A stretch of 12,877 nt of DNA from Robiginitomaculum sp. (GTDB taxonomy: Bacteria; Pseudomonadota; Alphaproteobacteria; Caulobacterales; Maricaulaceae). Positions 1-5,720 of the stretch are shown in pieces (within the stretch, counting starts at the first letter, position 1; each line of letters starts with the position of its first letter). The position numbers and the translations under genes were made by a program. The stretch covers positions 1-12,877 of the forward strand of contig JAKIUV010000073.1 of NCBI GenBank assembly GCA_021647375.1. The letters are read 5' to 3'. Below the pieces are notes generated by a model. It was given only the letters and a program-made list of their open reading frames with translations, was not told the DNA's origin and made no database searches.

Positions 1-93
1 AAATGGACAATGCCAATTCACAATTGGAACTTGACCCTCTCGCAACTCGCCATATACTTCGACGGACGCTTAGATGAAATACTGGACATCTAA
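1..93 (+). CDS. IS256-family transposase, C-terminal fragment (5' end outside window)
   Basis: Frame 1 is open from the first base to TAA at 91-93 and encodes the last 30 residues of a protein. The segment K-W-T-M-P-I-H-N-W-N followed by L-x-Q-L-A-I-Y-F-D-G-R-L matches the C-terminal end of IS256/mutator-type DDE transposases, where a W-x-x-x-x-x-x-W-x-x-x-L-x-Q-x-x-I-x-F-x-x-R pattern sits just before the stop. The catalytic core lies to the left of the window, so activity cannot be judged. The following ~35 bases look like the terminal inverted repeat of the element, which supports the call. The match is recalled from the family and has not been searched. Confidence 0.75.
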   Translation, partial: KWTMPIHNWNLTLSQLAIYFDGRLDEILDI

Positions 94-127
94 ATGTTTA
101 ACCTGACACAGAATTTTGAACAGTCTC
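1..127 (+). mobile_element. Right end of an IS256-family insertion sequence (partial)
   Basis: After the transposase stop at 93, the bases at about 101-127 include TGACACAGAATTTTGAACAG and then TCTC. IS256-family elements typically end this way, with a terminal repeat rich in TGTGTC and AAAATT-type blocks close to the transposase stop. The element would end near 127, directly before dispersed-repeat copy A at 130. The other end and the target duplication are outside the window, so the exact boundary is inferred. Confidence 0.6.
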
Positions 128-129
128 GT

Positions 130-301
130 GTGGGGGATAACTTTTCTTATCGGAGATGCTTTTCAATACCACTGTTCCTCTCCTACGCACCCCAAGAGTG
201 CTCTCCCGCAGCGCGGGGATGAGTGGAACGGGCGGGGTTTTTATCTTAGGTGCCACGCTATTTCTGTGACATAGAAGATGGTGACAGACTTTCACTCCCT
301 C
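130..301 (+). repeat. Dispersed repeat, copy A (diverged)
   Basis: This stretch aligns by eye in direct orientation with 761-967. Shared blocks in order are GTGGGGGATA, TTTTTCTT-like, CAATACTACT-like, GCGCACCCCAAG-like, GGGGTTTTTATCT, CTATTCTGTGACATAG-like, GGTGATAGAC-like and a final CACTCCC. Identity looks moderate, with indels in the middle where copy A carries a degenerate CCCGC..GCGGGG palindrome. The only open frame here (minus strand, 98-295) has the low-complexity, Arg/Pro-rich look of translated repeat DNA and is not called as a gene. Together with the cassette boundary at 314, this accounts for the gene-free stretch 94-385. Confidence 0.6.
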
Positions 302-313
302 TAAACCAAACCC

Positions 314-348
314 CGCTCATACCCGCGAAGGCGGGTATCCATTTTATA
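314..348 (+). repeat. Left inverted repeat of GIY-YIG cassette, palindromic
   Basis: Bases 319-338 (ATACCCGCGAAGGCGGGTAT) form a perfect hairpin with 8-bp arms and a 4-nt loop. The 35-nt segment from 314 matches the reverse complement of 723-756 at about 30 positions, with four substitutions and one gap. Two of the substitutions are a pair that keeps the hairpin intact (TACCC/GGGTA here, TTCCC/GGGAA in the other end). It lies 38 nt before the GIY-YIG start codon. Confidence 0.7.
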
Positions 349-385
349 TCTTGCAAAACCCACAAAGAGCTTATAGGTTCACTGT

Positions 386-727
386 ATGTTCTTTGTGTAT
401 ATGCTTGCTAGTAAAAGAAACGGGACTTTGTATATTGGTCATACGGATAACCTCGGTGAACGGATACACCAACACATTCAAAAAGCTTTCCTTGGAAATC
501 ATAAAGGATTCACGGCCAAATATAATTGCAATAAATTGGTCTGGTTCGAAACCCACGAATCGCGCGAGTCCGCCTTCAAGCGAGAACGGCAAATGAAAAA
601 ATGAAATCGTGCATGGAAGATACGCAAAATAGCGACGGACAACCCTGATTGGCAAGATTTATACGTAGGTTTGACCACGGATCAGGTGTATCACCCCGAT
701 AAGCAGTACGTGCCCGAGAAATTATAA
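386..727 (+). pseudogene. Small GIY-YIG nuclease-domain protein with in-frame TGA
   Basis: The first 72 codons encode a stand-alone GIY-YIG domain. The VYM and YIG strands fall at residues 4-6 and 16-18, the catalytic Arg is probably R26 in the N-L-G-E-R-I pattern, and the catalytic Glu is probably E67 in K-R-E-R-Q-M-K-K. A TGA at 602-604 (codon 73) then interrupts the frame. The same frame continues with N-R-A-W-K-I-R-K and N-P-D-W-Q-D-L-Y to TAA at 725-727. That is exactly the conserved tail of this family, in which Lys-Lys-Trp is expected at the stop position, so TGG has probably become TGA. The intact protein would be 113 residues. No clear ribosome binding site precedes the ATG. The truncated product keeps the catalytic residues but loses the C-terminal helix. 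A functional short form or stop readthrough is possible but less likely than a nonsense mutation. Confidence 0.8.
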
Positions 728-756
728 ACGGATTCCCGCCTCCGCGGGAATGAGCG
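723..756 (-). repeat. Right inverted repeat of GIY-YIG cassette, palindromic
   Basis: Bases 732-751 (ATTCCCGCCTCCGCGGGAAT) form a perfect hairpin with 8-bp arms. This end overlaps the ancestral stop codon of the GIY-YIG frame (725-727). Read on the minus strand it matches 314-348 at about 30 of 35 positions. The pattern ATTCCC-N8-GGGAAT is also the form of neisserial dRS3 repeats, but this is probably a separate repeat family. It could act as a terminator stem, but no T-run follows. Confidence 0.7.
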
Positions 757-760
757 GACT

Positions 761-967
761 GTGGGGGGATAGTTTTTCTTCTCGGTGTCAAAATGTCTTC
801 CAATACTACTAGCTTCCTGCCTGCGCACCCCAAGGGCACTTCCAAGAGGGTGTCGGTATGCTCTAAAGGATAAAAGCGGCGTGTGGGTGTTGGTCATATT
901 GGGGTTTTTATCTCAGCTTCAACACTATTCTGTGACATAGGAGCTGGTGATAGACCCACTCCCATCT
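761..967 (+). repeat. Dispersed repeat, copy B (diverged)
   Basis: This is a direct-orientation partner of 130-301 (see that entry for the shared blocks). It begins 4 nt after the right cassette repeat, so the GIY-YIG cassette sits between two direct copies. The minus-strand frames across it (576-845 and 691-897) give Arg/Pro-rich peptides containing F-P-R-R-R-E-S, a common artefact of translating such palindromic repeats, so no gene is called. It fills most of the gap 728-1001; nothing further is seen in 968-1001. Confidence 0.6.
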
Positions 968-1539
968 CACAAGGAACTCTTATAATCCTCGCTGGATTAA
1001 TTTATAGAAAGACCAATAGAAGAAAACCCAGTGTGACGGCATATCCCAAAGCCAGACCGTTTAAACTGATGGGGTCAGGAAATTTATCATTGATCCGTCT
1101 TAGCAGAAACCGAACGCCACCAAATTTCAAAACAAGAGCACTGGCGACCGCAAATGCAATGAGTGCTAAGGGAATGCCGCGAATGGGTGCCTCGAAATCT
1201 GGTTTACCGTACACGCCAATAAGGATAAAAAGCGCAAAAGCTACGGCTAGAAATGCATAGCCCTCATTTGCAATTGGTTCGATGAATGGATGTTTCAATT
1301 CGTCTGTCACATCAAAATTACTGTGACTCTTGAGGGCATTTTCTACTGTATAAACCAGACCGTCATTTCCAACGAATCTTAAAGAATAAGCTTCTTGCTT
1401 ATCACTTAATGAATTGGCTTCGAAACGCAAAGTAATATCACCCGGTCTGTCTCAATGAAATAATCCCAACTAGATTGGCCTGTGCTGTTGGCTACATCGA
1501 CAACGCCTAATGGTTTTAATGCCCGCAACAAATCGTCTA

Positions 1540-1563
1540 TACCCAATCTACTCCATAACCCGA
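1540..1563 (+). repeat. IS630 inverted repeat, transposase 3' end
   Basis: Including the flanking TA at 1538-1539, the 26 bases read inward here and the 26 read inward from 2679 share about 18 identities ungapped. The identities include an outer TATACCCA and inner ATAA and CCGA blocks. It overlaps the last transposase codons and stop. Confidence 0.7.
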
Positions 1564-2609
1564 AAGTTTTGGCGTGAGATTATGCGAAAGTTGTCGCTTA
1601 CAGTGTCCCGGAACTGTTTCCAGTTTTTCGGTATGGTTTCGCGTAGGAATTTCAGTATAGCATGGCCGAATTGGGTAAATGTCGTGTAGAATTTGTTGTG
1701 GGTTACATGCTTATGCATGACGCCCCAAAGCCGTTCAATCGGGTTTAGATGTGGGCAGTATGTTGGCAACCAGACCGGCTTTATCCGACAGTTTTTGCGT
1801 TCAAGCCACTGCCTGACCTTGCCTGATCTGTGATAAGGTGCATTATCAAGAACCAAATATATACGCTTTTTGCACGGGTTGCGGGCCTCCAGTTTCTCGA
1901 ACAACTGAATGGTGCTGTCACTGTCAACCCGGTCCACATCCATAAAGGGTGTGTCGAAATTCTCCAGATTAACCGCCGCGTGAATATTGACACGTTTGCG
2001 CCCCGTGCTGCGTTTTACGGCTGTGTTAGCCCCCTTACGCATCCAGCCATAGGCGGGTCTTGACTGATGTTCAGGATGCACAGCATCACAGAAGTAAACT
2101 GCCTCGTCCGGGGTTAAATTGTTCAAAATCTGGTCGTAATTATCGATAAAATCCGCTTATTCTTGCTCGTCAATATGTCCAGGTAAGGCCTGCGGCTTTT
2201 GGTACTCAAAACCTAATCTGTGCATCATCTTGATACAGCCAGGTTTGGAATAATCAACTTGCCAGGCGTTGCGGATAAAGGCGCGAACCTCGTGTACATT
2301 CTGGCAAACCCGAGCGTCCAGCCAAGACACAAGAGATTGTTCTTCGTCCGTACTTAACCTGGAAAACCCGCCCTTATAATCAAAACTCGCCATCAGATCA
2401 AACCCGCCCTCGGCGTACTTCTTGTACCAGGTGCGGATCGTGTCATCATCGAGATATAAATATTGCGCGATTTGTTGGCAGCTCTTGCCGTCATCAAGGA
2501 GTAAAAGCGCATTACATCGACGGGCTATCCCATGATCCTCGCTTGGACAACGCACAATACTTTCCAGTTCTTTGCGTTCTTCAAGGGATAAAAAACCAGA
2601 CCTAATCAT
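1548..2609 (-). pseudogene. IS630-family transposase with in-frame TAA
   Basis: The frame starts at ATG 2609-2607 and reads 150 codons to TAA at 2159-2157. It then continues without a shift through 10 more codons (A-D-F-I-D-N-Y-D-Q-I) into a 192-codon open frame ending at TAG 1550-1548. The whole is 353 residues, normal for IS630. The N-terminal part has a helix-turn-helix (S-C-Q-Q-I-A-Q-Y-L with D-D-D-T-I-R-T-W-Y). The C-terminal part has the full DDE set: D175 in F-C-D-A-V-H, D255 in L-D-N-A-P-Y-H and E292 in L-N-P-I-E-R-L-W, with the last two 37 residues apart. The stop falls in the linker, where the family usually has Lys or Gln. It separates the DNA-binding half from the catalytic half, so the copy is probably dead unless the stop is bypassed or the two halves are made separately. 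Confidence 0.88.
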
Positions 2610-2653
2610 AAACGAGAGTCGAATCTATCAACCCGTATATGTCAAGACAAAAA

Positions 2654-2677
2654 TCGGATTATCCGGGATTCTGGGTA
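2654..2677 (-). repeat. IS630 inverted repeat, transposase 5' end
   Basis: This is the partner of 1540-1563. Read on the minus strand from the TA at 2679-2678 it gives TACCCAGAATCC and later ATAATCCGA. It lies about 45 nt upstream of the transposase start codon. Confidence 0.7.
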
Positions 2678-2778
2678 TACCAATGATAAATCACTATTGC
2701 TCCAGACAACAATTTTATAATCATCATTGTAATAATCGGGTTGTATTTGTGCCGTATATTTCGCCATAGTTTTTTTGT

Positions 2779-2784
2779 ATTATA
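2779..2784 (-). promoter_or_regulatory. Possible -10 box of the disrupted membrane-protein gene
   Basis: The minus strand reads TATAAT ending 11 nt before the ATG at 2767. A matching -35 is weak (TTAAGT at 17 nt spacing). Such a position would give a very short or absent leader, consistent with the lack of a ribosome binding site. The call rests on consensus resemblance only. Apart from this, 2768-2854 shows no gene or clear terminator. Confidence 0.3.
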
Positions 2785-2854
2785 ACATATCAATCAAGTA
2801 TACTTAAATGTCGCACTGCGGAATTTCCTCCACACCAAAACACACAATTTTCTA

Positions 2855-4741
2855 CTAACGCTCTGCCAGCCATTTTTTAAATACTTCTGCTACGACCACC
2901 GAACCTTCGGTGTTGAAGTGGGTTTTATCGCGGTAGGTTAGGTGGTTGCCGACGACCCATTGGCAGGTGGTTTTGGTGGGGCAGATAGCGTCTTCTATGG
3001 AGAAAAACTTTTCCGGGGGGAGGGCGGCGCGCCAGCGGGCGTCGTTTTTGTAAGATACGAAGCGCGTGAGTTCGGCCTCTAGCCCTTCGCGGCGACCGTA
3101 ATTTGCGGCGAGTGTTTGCGGCATCTCGCTAAATTTTGGGCGCATACCAAACACCACATAGTCCTGGTCATAAGTTTCGAACATGGCCTTGGTTTGATCC
3201 CATGGTCTTCCTGGAACGCCCGCTGTGGAAATCAACACCAGATCATAGCGGTAGTTTTTTAGCACAGTGTCAAATACAAACCGATTATGGTCATTACAAG
3301 TTTGTGTGTTTTTCGGCAGGTGTACAGTGGTAAAAAAGCATCCGGCTTTGGAAATTTGCAACAAATTTACTTCTGTTAACACCTGCGACAGGCCAGGCCA
3401 CAAATCTGCTGAAAAGGAGCTGCCGACCAATAAATATGTCGGCTTGCCGTTGTCGGGCAACAAGGACGGGTCGTAGCATGTGCGGGGGATGTCCTGCCAT
3501 GTCGCTTTTTTGACCTGATAGCAAGATCCCATGCGGTTGGTTGTTTTAAAGTCCTCCCTATAGGAAACCAACTCGTTAACCTGTGCGCTAAACCGTCCTT
3601 GCCAGCCATTGCTAAACATAGCACTGGCCGAGACGGATAATAATATGAGGGCGGAAACTAGATAGCCAATTGGCGTGCCTAAATATTTATATGCGTTGGG
3701 TTTATCGGTGCTGCGGCGAAACGGTGTTTCAACAAAACGGTAAGATACCGCCGCCAACACAATCGACGCCAATATCAACCCGCTGGCGACGGCCAATGAT
3801 ATGTCCCCAATGACCTGTTTAGCAAATACATAGAGCGGCCAGTGGACGAGGTATAGTGAATAGGAGATTAACCCGATCGCGACCATAGCTCTGTTGGCCA
3901 ATAGGCTTTTTAATTTGGATGCAGGTGCGACAAAAATCAACAGAGCCGCGCCAAAACACGGGATGAAAGCCGTGAGACCAGGGAAACGTATCTGGTCTGT
4001 GTAAAGGAAAATTGGCACAAGGGTCAGCGCCAATCCGAGAACGAATATAAGTTCGACCAGCATTGTTTTGCTTGGCCTATATTTGTCCAGCCATACCAAA
4101 ACTGCGCCTATACCAAATTCTGAGAGCCGAAATGGGGTTAAATAAAACGCGGCGTCCACATCCTTTTTCAAAACATATTCTGCTGCCAATAAGCCCACAA
4201 CGATTAAAGCGGTCAATACAGCCAAAATATGGGCGCGCTTTAGATATAGAACGCACAAAAATATAAGGGCTGGCCAGACCAGATAGAACTGTTCCTCAAC
4301 CCCCAAAGACCAAGTGTGCAGTAGCGGCTTGGTGGCAGCGTCCGTATCAAAATATCCGGCTTCTCGCCAAAACACGATATTGGACAAAGACATCAGCGCA
4401 AAGAAACTAACCTTGCCAAGCCGTGCCATTTGTTCGGGCGAAAAGAGGATTGCGGCGGTAGCTAATGTACCCGCGAGCGTCACAAATAATGCCGGGAACA
4501 ATCTGCGGATCCTGCGCAAATAAAATGTTTTGAACGAGAATGTCCCGCCCTTGGTTTGCCCCCAAACAAGCTTGGTGATTAAATATCCACTGATGACAAA
4601 GAAAATATCGACGCCAACAAAGCCGCCCGAAAACGGCGGAATTTTAAAGTGGTAAAAAACCACGGCCAGCACAGCAACGGCTCGCAGACCATCAATGTCA
4701 GGTCTATATTTTATTGAGAACGGCTTGACGGCGGACTGCAT
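2855..4741 (-). CDS. Acyltransferase-3 / SGNH-domain O-acyltransferase (OafA/YrhL-like)
   Basis: This is an integral membrane acyltransferase that, by family, moves acetyl or related acyl groups onto a cell-envelope glycan or O-antigen sugar. Residues ~12-360 are the Acyl_transf_3 domain with about ten membrane helices. It opens with Y-R-P-D-I-D-G-L-R-A and the conserved His H31 in V-F-Y-H-F, followed by F-F-V-I-S-G-Y, R-R-I-R-R-L-F-P and H-T-W-S-L-G-V-E-E-Q-F-Y. Residues ~420-628 form a periplasmic SGNH-like domain: block I is G-S-S-F (440-443, nucleophile probably S442) and block V is D605-K-T-H608. Block I is usually G-D-S-H, so Asp and His are replaced here. The length of 628 residues is normal for the fused form. 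It starts 3 nt after the LytTR gene stop, so the two are almost certainly co-transcribed. The acceptor sugar cannot be read from the sequence. Confidence 0.93.
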   Translation of the reverse strand: MQSAVKPFSIKYRPDIDGLRAVAVLAVVFYHFKIPPFSGGFVGVDIFFVISGYLITKLVWGQTKGGTFSFKTFYLRRIRRLFPALFVTLAGTLATAAILFSPEQMARLGKVSFFALMSLSNIVFWREAGYFDTDAATKPLLHTWSLGVEEQFYLVWPALIFLCVLYLKRAHILAVLTALIVVGLLAAEYVLKKDVDAAFYLTPFRLSEFGIGAVLVWLDKYRPSKTMLVELIFVLGLALTLVPIFLYTDQIRFPGLTAFIPCFGAALLIFVAPASKLKSLLANRAMVAIGLISYSLYLVHWPLYVFAKQVIGDISLAVASGLILASIVLAAVSYRFVETPFRRSTDKPNAYKYLGTPIGYLVSALILLSVSASAMFSNGWQGRFSAQVNELVSYREDFKTTNRMGSCYQVKKATWQDIPRTCYDPSLLPDNGKPTYLLVGSSFSADLWPGLSQVLTEVNLLQISKAGCFFTTVHLPKNTQTCNDHNRFVFDTVLKNYRYDLVLISTAGVPGRPWDQTKAMFETYDQDYVVFGMRPKFSEMPQTLAANYGRREGLEAELTRFVSYKNDARWRAALPPEKFFSIEDAICPTKTTCQWVVGNHLTYRDKTHFNTEGSVVVAEVFKKWLAER

Positions 4742-4744
4742 AAA

Positions 4745-5455
4745 TTATTTCCAACCCGCTGCGCGCACCAGCTTCATGCCCGTGCGGCTGATGGGAACGG
4801 CTTGTCCAGATTTTAAAACAATTTCAGACTTGCTCACTGTATCAACACCCGCCTCCGCCACCCACCAAGAGCGGTGCGGTGATAAACCTGTGAGCGGCGC
4901 GGTTTCCTTGACGGCATCTGATAGCCGCATCAAAACAAGCTCCCCACCACGCGCCGTGATCACCCGCACATAATGATCTTCTGCGGCGAGGGCGTAAATG
5001 TCGGCACTGCGTAAATGCGGCGGCAGGCGTTCGTAGAGCGCCGCACGCTCAGGCGCTGGCTTGCTGCTCTTTTGCCTGCTTAGCAGTGCGCCAATACTGG
5101 AGATTACCGCCGCAATCACCCAGACATAAAACATGGTTTGGAAGAAGTTTTTAGCGCTCGGCATACCGTAAGTAGCCAAAGCCATAATCAGGATAATTGT
5201 CGACACTGCCAAAGTCGACGTAACCGATTGGGCGAGCGCCATTTGCCACGGGCCAAATTCGCGCTTGAAAGCATAAGCAATTGCATTTGCGGCACTGGCA
5301 CCAAAACCACCAGCCAGACATAAACCAACCCAATACACGAAACGGGAAACTGGCGAGAATACAGATGTGCCGTAAGGGGCAAGTACCGTTAAAATCACGC
5401 CGGCGATTGTACAAACGGTCAGCATGGGCACCATGTTTTTGACAATGCTTTTCAT
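4745..5455 (-). CDS. Membrane-anchored LytTR-family transcriptional regulator
   Basis: The protein has 236 residues from the ATG at 5455, chosen because AAGGGGA lies just upstream. A longer frame from 5590 would add 45 residues encoding the 12-bp tandem repeats and has no good start signal. Four hydrophobic helices are seen at about 9-27, 38-60, 73-95 and 105-125, then a charged linker (S-R-Q-K-S-S-K), then a LytTR DNA-binding domain at ~140-236. Typical marks of that domain are A-L-A-A-E-D-H-Y-V-R-V and L-S-P-H-R-S-W-W-V. There is no receiver domain, so it is not a classical response regulator. The membrane part probably senses or tethers. Membrane LytTR proteins of this layout are common in alphaproteobacteria, and most have no known signal. 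It precedes the acyltransferase gene by 3 nt, so it may control its own operon. The adjacent repeats at 5492-5527 are candidate sites. Confidence 0.88.
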   Translation of the reverse strand: MKSIVKNMVPMLTVCTIAGVILTVLAPYGTSVFSPVSRFVYWVGLCLAGGFGASAANAIAYAFKREFGPWQMALAQSVTSTLAVSTIILIMALATYGMPSAKNFFQTMFYVWVIAAVISSIGALLSRQKSSKPAPERAALYERLPPHLRSADIYALAAEDHYVRVITARGGELVLMRLSDAVKETAPLTGLSPHRSWWVAEAGVDTVSKSEIVLKSGQAVPISRTGMKLVRAAGWK

Positions 5456-5491
5456 ATTCCCCTTATCCCGCCTTAAGGCGCGTAATTCTAA

Positions 5492-5527
5492 CAGTGTATT
5501 TGGCAGTGTATTTGGCAGTGTATTTGG
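5492..5527 (+). repeat. Three perfect 12-bp tandem repeats (CAGTGTATTTGG)
   Basis: CAGTGTATTTGG occurs three times without a break. It begins 37 nt upstream of the LytTR start codon, between divergent operons. The first copy with its preceding A (ACAGTGTAT, 5491-5499) fits 8 of 9 positions of the published LytTR half-site pattern [TA][AC][CA]GTTN[AG][TG]. The other copies fit 7 of 9. It could be a regulator binding array or a slippage-prone simple repeat. Confidence 0.85.
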
Positions 5528-5540
5528 CGCTTCGCCAAAT
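5522..5540. repeat. Perfect hairpin overlapping the last 12-bp repeat
   Basis: ATTTGGCG, CTT loop, CGCCAAAT: 8-bp arms. The core GGCGCTTCGC recurs at 5558-5567. No T-run follows on either strand, so an operator or repeat-derived palindrome is more likely than a terminator. Confidence 0.6.
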
Positions 5541-5583
5541 GACAATGCCAAAAACCTGGCGCTTCGCAAGGGGTTTCTTGTGC

Positions 5584-5622
5584 TGTTCACGTGCCGCGAG
5601 ATGCGCAGGGCGGTTGTTCACG
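5584..5622 (+). promoter_or_regulatory. Direct pair TGTTCACG, 31 bp apart
   Basis: TGTTCACG occurs at 5584-5591 and 5615-5622, about three helical turns apart and ~100-140 nt upstream of the DUF2141 gene. This could be an activator-binding arrangement, but an 8-mer pair can arise by chance. Otherwise 5456-5720 holds no gene. Confidence 0.25.
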
Positions 5623-5720
5623 AAGCGAAAATGCATTCTCACGTATCGCCGCACCCGTCCTCAAATTTTCCCGCCATAGTTAGGTTGTTCCAATCCCGGA
5701 ACGGTAATTTGGAGAACGAA

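Larger units (their letters stand above)
1540..2677 (-). mobile_element. IS630-family insertion sequence, complete, about 1.14 kb
   Basis: One transposase frame is bounded by imperfect inverted repeats that start T-A-C-C-C-A at both ends, and TA dinucleotides flank it at 1538-1539 and 2678-2679. TA duplication is the hallmark of the IS630/Tc1-mariner group, and ~1.1 kb is the usual size. The boundaries are confirmed independently: deleting the element plus one TA fuses the flanking coding sequence in frame. The transposase carries a nonsense codon, so this copy is probably not autonomous. Confidence 0.88.
1002..2767 (-). pseudogene. Membrane protein gene of unknown function, split by IS630 and frameshifted
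   Basis: The start is ATG at 2767-2765. The first 30 codons run to the TA target site at 2678-2679, and the rest lies at 1539-1002. Excising the IS630 element (1540-2677) and one TA joins S-D-L-S-L-V to D-D-L-L-R-A in frame, so these are one gene. A second lesion near 1441-1447 shifts the frame. The upstream frame reads F-I-E-T-D and the downstream frame G-D-I-T-L-R-F-E, consistent with loss of one base (for example one C of a CCC run). The restored product would be about 210 residues: a soluble N-terminal part of ~130 residues with mixed alpha/beta character, then three hydrophobic segments (A-F-L-A-V-A-F-A-L-F-I-L, I-P-L-A-L-I-A-F-A-V-A and a final L-G-F-L-L-L-V-F-L). The family is not recognised. 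A residual 142-residue frame (1430-1002, TTG start) could still be translated but has no convincing start signal. Confidence 0.75.

Noticed and set aside
98..295. Minus-strand frame of 65 codons, and similar minus-strand frames at 576-845 and 691-897
   Set aside because: They translate the dispersed repeat and its palindromes (Arg/Pro-rich, F-P-R-R-R-E-S type), have no ribosome binding site and resemble no protein family; the two repeat copies give similar peptides only because the DNA is repeated.
602..604. TGA decoded as tryptophan (alternative genetic code) or as selenocysteine
   Set aside because: alkB and the RTX gene end in TGA as real stops, Trp is written TGG throughout, and the position is a conserved Trp, not Cys or Sec. 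A single nonsense mutation is simpler.
732..751. Neisserial dRS3 repeat
   Set aside because: The pattern ATTCCC-N8-GGGAAT fits, but nothing else in the window points to Neisseria, and the partner copy at 319-338 breaks the pattern while keeping the hairpin.
5492..5527. CRISPR-like array
   Set aside because: The repeats are 12 bp, contiguous and without spacers.
5456..5590. Longer LytTR protein starting at 5590
   Set aside because: It would add a P-N-T-L repeat peptide before the first helix. ATG 5455 has a good ribosome binding site and gives the usual length.
5424..5720. Upstream extension of the DUF2141 frame from ATG 5424
   Set aside because: The extension would translate the tandem repeats and the divergent promoter region (S-V-F-G repeats), whereas ATG 5721 has GGAG and starts a clear signal peptide.
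5698..5720. GGAAC as a -35 of the alphaproteobacterial general-stress sigma factor EcfG
   Set aside because: No CGTT-type -10 follows at 16-17 nt, and the start codon comes too soon.
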